From Arthonia radiata (Eukaryota; Ascomycota; Arthoniomycetes; Arthoniales; Arthoniaceae): a stretch of DNA of 64,000 nucleotides. Positions within the stretch are counted from its first letter, which is position 1. Each line of letters begins with the position of its first letter. Below, in pieces: positions 43,316-53,306 of this stretch. Where the stretch lies: contig PSQN01000017.1 of NCBI GenBank assembly GCA_002989075.1, positions 3,603,453 through 3,667,452 of the forward strand, in the 5' to 3' direction. Position numbers and translations under genes: made by a program. The notes below the pieces were generated by a model. That model saw nothing but the letters and a program-made list of their open reading frames with translations. It searched no databases and had not been told where the DNA came from.

Positions 43316-44578
43316 TTAACGGGTTGGCCATGCATGACCACCGGGAGACTGCATCGGAGACCCATGTGCGGAATATTGCTGACCGTATGGCGACATCTGT
43401 GGTTGACCCGGGTGCTGCTGTTGTTGCTGATGCTGTTGCTGCTGCTGTTCATGGTATTGCTGCTGCTGATATCGCTCGGCAGCGTACCCTGACGTGGGAT
43501 ACTGCGAAAAGTCAGCGCGCATTGGCATGGACGGCGGCATCTGCGGCATCTGCGCCAGGTACGGGTGCTGCGCTTGCACAGGAGAGGGTCCAGATATGGA
43601 GTAGCGTTGGTCACCGTACGCGTTGCGTGGGTCTTGTGGCTGGTTCCACTGCGTGGTGTACGACGGAGATTGAGGAGGTATGGCACCACCCATGGACTGT
43701 CCACCACGCTGCAAGTAGTCTTGCTGTTGCTGTTGCTGCTGCATAAAGGCGGCATGCGTCGCCGGTGCGCCAGCAGGAAGGTAAGGATTCTGCTGTTGCT
43801 GCGGCATTGATTGTGCCCAAGATGGATTGGGTTGCATGCCGCCGCCATCATCGGCTTCATCGATCGGTGCCCGGAAGTTCTGACGGTGAACAAGTTCGCT
43901 GCGAACGCGGATATATCTTAGGTCGGTGTTCATCGGCCTGTCTAAGAGACCCTTTTCAACCATCTCTGGATCATAGTACGACACAAGGTGGAAGTGCGAG
44001 CTTCCCACCGTCACGCTCATCGTCTTCTTGACGAGTCCGCCAGGATCTTTGAAATTATACGATTCTGTGAGTGATCCTACTAACGCTCTTTTCGAATCTT
44101 TATCCCCCTCTTGTTTGACCGACGGGGACGCAGTCGAAGACATCGGTGTTGCGGGTGATGTGATCGAGCTCTCAACGCTTTCCTGCTTAATCACTCCGTC
44201 TTCTGGTGTCGGCGGTTGCTTGACCTTGGGTTTCGCTCTTTTCTTCTCGCCAGGAGGAAAGGGCTTTTCGAGTTCGCGGTAGATGAGGAAATTGTTTAAT
44301 ATGCGGCTGGGACTCCAACTGACGCCATCTGTCCATCTCTTGATCCCAGACGCACCCTCCTCATATATAAATACCGACCCACTTCGGATGAGAGCAGCCC
44401 TTTCACGATCGTGCGGTCGACGAGTGACGCGGTGGCAGATACCTTGGAGGACAGCTTCGAATAGTATCAACGCCTCCCTAGTATCTTGGACAAATCCTAC
44501 CCAAGTGGGCGCAAGAGGCGTCGTTGAAGATGCTGGCATGGGCGTAGATGGAGTCGTCGGAGTCTGAGATGAGCTCAT
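43316..44578 (-). CDS. RYP1: WOPR-domain (Gti1/Pac2 family) master regulator, Ryp1/Sge1/Wor1 type
   Basis: A 420-residue nuclear regulator. The WOPR DNA-binding domain is complete in two parts. The first (about 25-112) includes WVGFVQDTREALILFEA, RPHDRERAALIRSGSVFIYE, GIKRWTDGVSWSPSRIL and FLIYRELEKPFPPGEKKRA. The second (about 165-245) includes LVGSLTESYNFKDPGGLVKK, HLVSYYDP and HRQNFRAP. The FLIYRELEKPFPPGEKKRA block separates the Ryp1/Sge1/Wor1 group from the Pac2 group. The C-terminal ~170 residues are Gln/Pro-rich with several poly-Gln runs, likely an activation or condensate-forming region. Relatives control dimorphism, conidiation, effector expression and virulence. The gene is preceded by 3.4 kb without genes, as is common for this autoregulated family. 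Confidence 0.92.
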   Translation of the reverse strand: MSSSQTPTTPSTPMPASSTTPLAPTWVGFVQDTREALILFEAVLQGICHRVTRRPHDRERAALIRSGSVFIYEEGASGIKRWTDGVSWSPSRILNNFLIYRELEKPFPPGEKKRAKPKVKQPPTPEDGVIKQESVESSITSPATPMSSTASPSVKQEGDKDSKRALVGSLTESYNFKDPGGLVKKTMSVTVGSSHFHLVSYYDPEMVEKGLLDRPMNTDLRYIRVRSELVHRQNFRAPIDEADDGGGMQPNPSWAQSMPQQQQNPYLPAGAPATHAAFMQQQQQQQDYLQRGGQSMGGAIPPQSPSYTTQWNQPQDPRNAYGDQRYSISGPSPVQAQHPYLAQMPQMPPSMPMRADFSQYPTSGYAAERYQQQQYHEQQQQQHQQQQQHPGQPQMSPYGQQYSAHGSPMQSPGGHAWPTR

Positions 44579-47500
44579 GGCGGTTAATTGGGAAGCTTAT
44601 AGTCTTCAAAATTTGAGGATGCTGAAAGCTTCACACCAACAGGGTCCCTGCAGCAACGCACTAACAGAGTATGGCGTCTTGGTATGCTGTTCGGTGAGTT
44701 GTCAAAATATCACTGTTGCGTCACTTCTCAAGACGAGATGCCTAGTGTCGGGCCGGACCTGATTGCGGAAGCTACCAGTGCTGCACAAAGTCCGATTGAC
44801 GTCTCTCCACTGTCGCCAGTGACGCAGTCTGTTGGAAAAGGAGTACAAAATTCGGCTGAGACGGCCGACCGTGAAGGCATGCAAGGTGAGCTGCACCTTG
44901 CACTTTACTTGGATGGAACCTCAATCGCTATCTTCTCTCATTGGCAGTCGAGACTTCGTTCAGCACCTTGAATCCTTTCGACAGCGTCGCGAGCTATGGA
45001 GAAAGAATGTCAGCGTCTAGATCGCTCAATATGAAAGAACATGCAAGCAAGTGCAGTATGGCCAGGTCCAACTTGAAATCCAACCACCAATCTCGAATGC
45101 GCAATCAGCTTGGATATTGCTGAAGGCTGGCCATGGGCCAGTTCTTTTCGGGTCAGCACGCGATGATGACTATCAATCAACCAAGCCGCACTCTCCGCCA
45201 AACTGATGAAAGCGGCACGCCCGAACAGGTAGCTGGCTCTCGCCCTGGTTCACGTGCAAATCTCGCACAGACACACAATGTATCAAATGCGCTTGCTGGT
45301 GGCTCATGTCGGTCGTTTAAGCGCCGTCTGCGATAAACCGATCGGAGCGCAAGCCAGGTTTCACGATTCGGGAGACTAAGGTATTGGGGAAAATGTCGCT
45401 TACCAGCTGTGTTCGGGCAAGCGCCGAGGCGATGGCGGACTCGAGGATGACTTCTCGAAATTAGTCACAACTTGACACCAAACGCTGGACTCTGCCCGCG
45501 GTTGGCAAGAGTCTCGCGAAGGGTCGAGTAGGGATTTTTGGCGGAGCAGGAGGACTGATGTTGTCCTGCAAGTAAGGCTGCTGATGCCAGCTGCGAACTG
45601 GATGCGGGCTACTCGGAGCGAGCCTTGCGCCCAGACGGGCACTGGTCGAGCAGGGTGATTGCCAATGAGAAGTGAAGTGCGTCCGGGTAGAGTTTGTGGG
45701 AGGCTGAGCAGTTTACGAGGCTTTAGTCATGCCCCAGCACTTTGGCCGGAGAGAGTTAGAGGGACGGACGACCTGTACGTTAGCGTAGGCCCACTCGACT
45801 GCGATCTTAATAACGCTGACAGGGTTAGCGGGAGAAGAAAGTTAAGGTTCGGTCGAGGCGCAGGGCTTGTCAGATCCGTGAAAGACAATAAGGACGAGTA
45901 CTTTGTATGTAGAATTGAAATAGCCGTCTTCTCGAAAGCAGCTTCCGTTTAGCAAGGAAAGTGAAGACGATCAAGCCTCTTCCCTCATGAGTGCATTCGA
46001 TAGGAGTGATTTCCGAGCTTGAGCGAGCGAAGCCGTTTAGGGAGCGACGTGGACGGAAGGGTTAGCTAGAGGGAAGGCATGATGGATGATGATTCGGTGA
46101 AAAGGTCTTGATATCAAACGGCTTTGGGGCTGAAAAACGGGGACGCTGGTTCTCGCGTGTAGACGATCGACCGAGGCTTGCGTTGCCCGAGGAGCAGGCT
46201 GCGGATCTTAGGGGACTTTGGTTGATGTGGCTGGCTGACGGGAATGCTGTGCGAAAGGGTCGAGTTTGAGTGTGTCACTGGAAAGATTGATTAGGTTGCA
46301 GCAAAAGAAGCGCGGTCAGCGAACCCATGCGACCAGGTCGCGGCACGCTCTCCCGTCCACCGAGCTTGCGTCGCTTAACATTCTCGTCGACCGCGCCGTG
46401 GCTTGGCTTGAGATCAAGGGTGTAAGGCATCACCACTTCATGCACACGAGCGACTGCATTCCCAACTGCTGTAGGGCTATACGAGGCGCGGCCTGGACCC
46501 GTCCACGAGACTTCCGTGCGCGGACTGCCGGCACCGGCGCCGAGCAGGTTCGGAGGGAAACCCGCTGGACAGCAGATGCTGTAGGCTCCTGTGGTCTGTA
46601 GGTAGCCTCTTGGGCCTTGCCGCAGTGTGCCGCAAGCACGACTTTTCCAGCAAGATGTAACGTGGATCGGCACCAACGTGCCGGCCTCCGCTCCCTCCAA
46701 CCACAGTATTAAGGCTCACGACCGCCGCACTCTCGCTTGTCCCTTCCTCGGCGACGATCTGTCACCCTCCTCAGGCCTCGGACGCGGCGCAACATTCGAC
46801 ACTTCAAGGGATGAGCGACACGAAACAGCATCTTCGGAACAGGACGAATCCTGGATCTGCTTATCCTGCAAGATCAATGCTCAACAAGGCTAAATAGAAC
46901 AGACGCGCGGGCGGACTACCAAGGCTCAGGCCACATCAAGCCGACGGAGAAGCAAGAGAACAGCTCGAGAGATCCCTAGTCTACCAAGGAATTGTGCTCC
47001 CCGAGTCCGATGATCTGGAGGTGCGCATCCAGGAGCAGACGAAGTTGAGCTTTTTGCTAGCTTGGTTGCGGCACAGTCGGGGCCTCCGCGTCCATCATCC
47101 TTCCTAGTCGTGACGGCATGACAAGCATGGATCTTTCCAGACGTCTTTGCACTTTGTGAGCATCCATGCAATGAATCCTACTCAACCCTCGTTAATTCTG
47201 TTCGTGTTCGAAACACGATCCTCGAGTGCCAGATTATTAAACGCATTTTCGCAGTCCACCACGCAGTATGAAGTGCTTGTGGGATGTGGGGGAATGCGCA
47301 GACCCGATCGACGGGATCAACAGGCCATAACCCCAGTCAGATGCCCTGCATGAGACGATTGGGGCGTCCCTCGCGTCCGCTTGATGCTCTTGTTGACTTC
47401 TCAACTGCATGCAGGTACGACGTATCGATGCTGTGTGAAATCTACCGACGTGGTAACAGCCGTGTGCGCACCTTAGCGTCCATTTCAATGGAAGAGCGCG

Positions 47501-47954
47501 GTCTAGGTCTTGTTGTCCCATGGCTCTACGCATCAGCACTGTGCCAGTACAATTTGTCAACTCATCCCGACCGTTGATCCGGTTTCCTAGGATTTGGTAC
47601 TGGTGCCCACAACTGCTTCAGCACAACACTAGGGGCCGTGACAGCATGAGGTCTGTTCCCTAGCCAAACTCACACTTGCAGCTTGCTCTTCGCTGATGAT
47701 CGCGCGTTGTCGCTACCATTGTAAGAAAAGGTGTTGCGGGAGCGAAAAATTGCGCAAGAGCGGGAGTTCTCGCCATTCCGGCGCAACACCATGACTCTGC
47801 AACTCCCCTAGCGACTGTGTTCCCCGCCTGTGGAGCTGCACCAGCTCGTGACTTGAATCACTTTTTGTGTCAGGAAATCTGAAGTAGCCTGCGACGCAAT
47901 CTTCCGTGAATTCAAGCCGATGCAAGCTGCGTCTGAAATGGCATGAAAGCCGCT
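44579..47954. other. Long non-coding upstream region of the WOPR regulator
   Basis: About 3.4 kb between the WOPR gene start and the stop of the carrier gene. It holds only short open frames without domains. A very long promoter and 5' leader is known for Candida WOR1 and is plausible here. No exact copy of the Wor1 site TTAAAGTTT was noticed on either strand. Confidence 0.45.
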
Positions 47955-49832
47955 CTACCCTCGCTCGTTCCCCTCCGCTATCTTCCGCGTGAACCAAGCT
48001 GCCACCAAAGCGCACAATCCTCCGAATCTCAGCACCCATCCCACGCTGTCGTCGTCTGGTTGCCCACGAGGCTTTTGAAGCATTATGAAAATGACGCTAC
48101 TGATTAGGGTCGCGATGACTTGCGGCGCCGACACGGCGACGTTGTGAATGCCCAGAACAATGCCCGCTTGCTCAGCGGGCTCGTCGGCACGGCTGTTAGC
48201 CAGAAGAAACCCCTCTTCCGTGGGAGGCGGAGGCCTCAGACCGCGGCGGATGGCGTCCCTCTTGGAAATCTCCGCAGCTATGAGCGCAAACGGTGCCCAG
48301 TTGGTGAGTGCCCAAGGTATACCGACCAGCGCAATCAACACGGTCGCTGAGGCTGGTGTGTGCACCAGTAGCGTGAGCCACATCAAGCAGGCGAAGAGAA
48401 GATGGCTGAGCAGCCACGCGCGCCGCAGCGTCAAGCCTGGAATATGAACAGGAACGGACGACAACACTTGCTTCCAGTGATTGCGTGAAGCTCGGAGAGA
48501 CGCAGGTTTCCGGTACGCTTCTGGGGAGTTGTCTCTGCTTAGGGACGCCACAGATCCATTAATCAACGGGGCTGATGGGTGCTTGATCAGCTCATCGTAC
48601 GTGGGTACTATGATGATGGGCAGGATGGTACTGGCAGCAAGCGAAGTGATGCTGTAGATCAAGAGGGCAAACGTGCCATGTCGCGTCCCAATTTCAAACA
48701 CCTCGTTGATTTCCTCCTTGGTCATGTTCGGGTTCGCCTCAAATCTAGGATTGGCGTACAGATGGCCAACATAAGTTGTGATGTAGAACAAGAATGGAAA
48801 CCATCCAATCCACGCAAATATCTGAACGGCACAGACACGTTTCACTTGCTCCGGTAGCCCCGAAATGGAAGTGAACACGGACTTGAAGAAGGCGATGACG
48901 CCCCCGCCAGAATACGATGGCTGTCCAAATGACCAGGGGTCAGGCTCTTTGATTGCTAGGCAAGAGATCGCCAGCGTGCTCGCCATGGTAATGCTTGCTA
49001 TTGCGCACAGTGCCTGGAATTGAGTGTGTCCGAGGAATGACAGAGTTTTGGAGAGGTCAACTTCACCGAAGAGGTAGCCAATTATGCCTCCAACCCCTGT
49101 GATAATGCCTGCAATGGCGTTGGCGCTCTCCTGTTGATGCGTAGGAGCGCAGTCCACGATGAAGGCTCGAATACCAGCTTGAATAACGTTGATGGCGAAG
49201 TCGAGCACATAGACCAAAATGACGGCCCAGATTTGAGAAGATGTGACCACTGTGGAAGATTGCTTGCCCGCACCAAAGATGCTCAAGACGCCGCCCACGA
49301 TCTCTTTCGTCCAAGATAACAGCATCAATGAGCAGATGGTAGCCGCTGCACCGCCGACCATGAACGGCTTCCGACGACCTCTCTTGTATCTGCAGTCGTC
49401 GCTCCTGATTCCAACATAGGGCTGCACGAGCGTACCGGACAGAGGTCCAGCAATCCAGACGAATGCCAAGAGTGCTTTGCTTAGACCCAACTCAAGAAGG
49501 AATGGCGAGATGCTTGACAGCTCGACAGCCCAGGCAACTTGCAGTCCAGCCATGGCTAGCGTCAGCAAAATCAGATAGGAAGTGCTCCTGGTAACCTCAG
49601 CTGTCTCAAGCGAGCGGATGCTATCATCGTCGCTGGTTTGGCCAAAGCCACGGTCGCCTCTGAGTTCGTCCTCGCGCGAGTAGGAGTGAAGCAGCGCTTG
49701 GCCCTGAGTGTGTTGTCCATGTGCGTTTCCAAGATACTCTTCGTCTTCCTCCTGGCCCGCTGAGGTATCGTCGTCCCGTGTAAGAGGTAGAACGTTGTGA
49801 GGGGTAATTGACCGCCGTCTTGCAGATGCCAT
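47955..49832 (-). CDS. MFS glycoside carrier, SUT/SLC45-like (sucrose or alpha-glucoside:H+ symporter)
   Basis: A 625-residue, single-exon transporter. The N-terminal ~85 residues are hydrophilic and acidic. Twelve membrane helices follow, beginning STSYLILLTLAMAGLQVAWAVELS. The early motif SPFLLELGLSKALLAFVWIAGPLSG and the loop RSDDCRYKRGRRKPF mark the sucrose/glycoside (GPH-related, SLC45) family, which includes plant SUTs and S. pombe Sut1. A large cytoplasmic loop with a Ser-rich insertion lies between helices 8 and 9, and RRGLRPPPP precedes the last helices. Uptake of sucrose or maltose with protons at the plasma membrane is the expected role. It diverges from NHX1 across 820 bases. Confidence 0.85.
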   Translation of the reverse strand: MASARRRSITPHNVLPLTRDDDTSAGQEEDEEYLGNAHGQHTQGQALLHSYSREDELRGDRGFGQTSDDDSIRSLETAEVTRSTSYLILLTLAMAGLQVAWAVELSSISPFLLELGLSKALLAFVWIAGPLSGTLVQPYVGIRSDDCRYKRGRRKPFMVGGAAATICSLMLLSWTKEIVGGVLSIFGAGKQSSTVVTSSQIWAVILVYVLDFAINVIQAGIRAFIVDCAPTHQQESANAIAGIITGVGGIIGYLFGEVDLSKTLSFLGHTQFQALCAIASITMASTLAISCLAIKEPDPWSFGQPSYSGGGVIAFFKSVFTSISGLPEQVKRVCAVQIFAWIGWFPFLFYITTYVGHLYANPRFEANPNMTKEEINEVFEIGTRHGTFALLIYSITSLAASTILPIIIVPTYDELIKHPSAPLINGSVASLSRDNSPEAYRKPASLRASRNHWKQVLSSVPVHIPGLTLRRAWLLSHLLFACLMWLTLLVHTPASATVLIALVGIPWALTNWAPFALIAAEISKRDAIRRGLRPPPPTEEGFLLANSRADEPAEQAGIVLGIHNVAVSAPQVIATLISSVIFIMLQKPRGQPDDDSVGWVLRFGGLCALVAAWFTRKIAEGNERG

Positions 49833-50655
49833 TATTTATTTTGGCCCTTCAGGCAAGCTTTGTCACCGTTGCAGACACATCTTGACTTCAGAGCCACGGT
49901 CGAGACAGTGGACTTTGATTACGGAAAGACGAGTTGCGGATGCGCGGTGTGAGGGACAGCCCAAGGATGAGCACGAGGACACGGATAGTGTCACGCGGTT
50001 GATGCCGGCACTGGCCGTGGAAAGGCGATTGACTGAACACGAAGCTCGAGTGGTATGCGGTCAGGAAGTTTGAAGGAGTGTATGAACATATCGCGAGGAA
50101 AGGAAGGTGGAACAGCTTTAGAAAATAAGACAGAAGAAAGTTTGGTTGTGACGAGCGTACCCTGTTCCTGCGCCCGCGGGTAGTCTAAATTAGCGTCCGT
50201 ATAGACGCCCTGGGGCTAAAATCACGGAATATTACCGCCCAAACGTCGGCAATGAGACGCTCTCCAGGCATGAGTGTATCATAATCCTCCATTCATCCAC
50301 CCCGGCCTAGTCTGTAGAGATCAGCCTCAGGCCTTCAACCCTTGCACTCGCGCATCGACCGCATACTGGAGCGGGTCCTCGCCGACTGGCCGTTCATCAC
50401 GTAGGCAATCAGCAATCTCGATGTCTCATAGACCTCCGTGATCCGACCAGCCCAACAAACATCGCATTGAAGTTGACGAGTACGGCGCAAGAATTGGAGA
50501 GTCCCACGGCTGAGAGGAAGAGCGCTCCTCCTGAGCAAGGTTTTGTTGCATCGTCGCGGCAATGGTGGCTCAGGCGTGGATGCTGTACCGGCTGCTAAGT
50601 GCGCGCAGCTGAATATTTGCCCAATGGACGAGGTCTGACTTGAGAGCAGCAAGAG
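49833..50655. other. Divergent promoter region SUT-like / NHX1
   Basis: An 823-base region with both promoters. A short upstream exon encoding the signal peptide of NHX1 might lie here, but no convincing ATG-donor pair was found. Confidence 0.4.
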
Positions 50656-52867
50656 ATGACGCAGCCGACGCCGACGATGATGGTACTGACACCTCGACCT
50701 TGCGCGATCGCAATATACTTACACTTCACAGGATCCGACAGCCAGGCCGCTGAAATTACCACCTCTTGGTCGCTCCTCATCCTCATTGTCCTTCTGATAG
50801 TAGCACTGTTCGTCAGTTACATGCTACAGGCGAGACGAATACAAGCAGTACACGAGACGGTTATATCAATCCTAGCTGGTATGACAAGCGAGCTTAGCAT
50901 ATGTGTGTAAACTAACGCTCATAGGTTCCTTCGTCGGTCTCATCCTGCGACTCACGGCGCAACAATCAGTCCTTGGAAATGTCACTTTCAAATACCAATT
51001 CTTCTTCAATCTTCTTCTACCGCCGATTATCCTCGCTTCCGGCTATGAACTCCATCAAGGCCGCTTCTTCCGTCACATTGGAACCATCCTTACGTTCGCT
51101 TTCGCCGGAACCTTCATATCCGCGCTTGTCTTGGGCATCATACTGTACCTTTGGGCCCAGCTACCCATCGAGTCAATGCACTTAACCTTTGTCGATGCAA
51201 TCTCTGTGGGAGCGACCCTCTCCGCCACCGATCCGATCACAATTCTGGCAATATTTAACACCTACAAGGTGGATCCAAAGCTCTACACCACAATATTCGG
51301 CGAGTCTATACTCAACGATGCGATCGCAATCGTGTTGTTTGAGACTGCGCAGCGATACAGCCAGTTCAGCCAAGAGGTGGAGGAGGGCGAAGTGACCTCC
51401 GGACTGACACCTATCAAACTCTTCGAGAGCTTTGGCAGTTTCCTCCTCGTTTTCTCGGGCAGCTTGGTAATCGGTTTGGTTATCGGTGTCGCAACATCCA
51501 TCCTGCTCAAGTTCACCTACATAAGACGATTCCCCAAGCTCGAGAGCTGCATCATTTTGTTGATTGCGTACGCGAGCTACTTCTCGGCCAATGCTGTCTA
51601 CATGTCTGGTGAGTGTGGTTCCCTTTCTTGCTGTTATATAATGCACGGTTAACAGAGAAACCCAGGTATCGTCTCATTATTATTCTGCGGCATCTGCCTT
51701 AAACATTACGCGTACCACAACATGTCACGCCGCACACAACTCACCATCAAATTCATGTTCCAGATCCTTGCTCAGCTCTCGGAAAATTTCATCTTCATCT
51801 ACCTCGGGCTCTCCCTGTTCACCGAGACAGATCTCGTATTCAAACCCGGCTTCATCATCATCACAGCCATCGGCATTTGCGCCTCTCGCTGGATGGCCGT
51901 CTTTCCGCTCTCTTCCCTCATCAACGCGTTCAACCGCTGGCGACACCGCCGTCGCGGCCGCCAGACTCCCGCCGAGGACGTCATGCCCTGGCCCTATCAA
52001 GCCATGCTGTTCTGGGCTGGCTTACGGGGAGCCGTCGGCGTGGCCCTGGCAGCCGGCTTGACAGGCCCCAACAAAGCCCCGCTGAAAGCCACCGTCCTCG
52101 TGGTGGTGATCCTCACCGTTATTGTTTTCGGCGGCACCACCGCGCGCATGCTCGAAATCCTCAACATCCGCACTGGCGTCGTCGACGACGTCGACTCAGA
52201 CGACGAATTCGACATCGAGGTCGTCAAACCGGGCGGAGTCTATGGGAAACGCTCCGGCACTGGCTTCGGGCACAATCCGAAGTCCTCGGTCCCTGGCCGC
52301 GAAAACATCGCCCTCGACAACAGCCCAACGGATGACTACGGAAAAGGCCACAGCTACAGCAGCGGAAACGCCCGTACACCACCACCTGGCCGCCCTGACT
52401 CCGCCATCGGCAGCCGGAAGAACAGCAGCTTGCGCGTCGCAAGAGAAGCCGACTTCGGCACTCCAGCCGCGCAAGGCCTCCTTCAAGCCCACGACCTCAA
52501 CTCCGAAGACGAAGACGCAGGCGACGACCTCGACCTTCCCCCAGCGGCCCGACGGCCACAACTCAACACGGCTGGCACAGCGCGTGGTCTCTCCGCACCT
52601 GCGCGAACGACCAGCGCGCCACCTGGTGTCGCAGGCCCGGAAGAAGCAGGCGCAGGCGCGGAATTGCATCCTGACCTCAGCCATGGTAGGAGTCCGAGCA
52701 GCGCGACGAGTGCGCGGGGATTCAGAAACTTTTTGAGCGGAAGTACGGAGGATCCGGCGCAGTGGTTCAGGCACTTGGATGAGGGGTTCATTAAGCCTAG
52801 GTTGTTGTTGGATCCGAAGGATGGGAGTGGGAGGGGTGGCGGTGGAGGTGGGGATGATAACGTGTAG
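50656..52867 (+). CDS. NHX1: Endosomal/vacuolar Na+(K+)/H+ exchanger
   Basis: A 702-residue exchanger of three exons: 50656-50878, 50925-51608 and 51666-52867. Both introns are GT-AG in phase, and the first has a CTAAC branch site. CPA1/NHE signatures are present: RRIQAVHETVISILAG, FFFNLLLPPIILASGYELHQ (amiloride-binding region), SVGATLSATDPITILAIFNT, FGESILNDAIAIVLFE (ion-binding ND pair) and WAGLRGAVGVALA. It exchanges luminal protons for Na+ or K+ and sets endosomal pH and salt tolerance. A long Gly/Ser/Asp-rich cytoplasmic tail of about 230 residues ends GGGGGGDDNV. The N terminus lacks a clear signal peptide, so the true first exon may be elsewhere. Confidence 0.9.
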
Positions 52868-53306
52868 GATAGGTGAATTGATGACTGAATGAGCAAGTAA
52901 AACTTGTTGCTATAGCTCAGGCTTGAGTATTCGTGCTGCGCTGCTGCTCGAGCTAAATTTCCAGAGCTCAAAGGACCAGTGACAATGCTCGTCGGCGACT
53001 GGGCTTTTTGCAGCTGTCGACGGGTGATATTACGGATGCAAAAGTGGCGGATTTGTGCGGCGCCCATGCTTAGGCTCCGAAGACGGTCATGCTGAACGCT
53101 GGCTGGGCTTTGCTACAGCACAAGACGAATTTCACAGAAGCGAACATGACGTTCGACCTGCCCAACACCAGTGCTTTGATCTTCTCATTGATTCTTCTAT
53201 ACACCATGCATCTGCACTCGGGTATCAAGACGCCTCCAATTCGACTTCAGATCATCAAATCATAGCCTCATATACTCTGTCCCGTCCACTGCCCTCTCGT
53301 ACTTCA
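52868..53306. other. Convergent 3' region NHX1 / YPP1
   Basis: A 439-base gap between two stop codons. It is presumably both terminators. No gene is seen. Confidence 0.5.

Noticed and set aside
51182-51646. A 154-codon minus-strand frame inside NHX1
   Set aside because: It is antisense to the conserved transport domain of NHX1.
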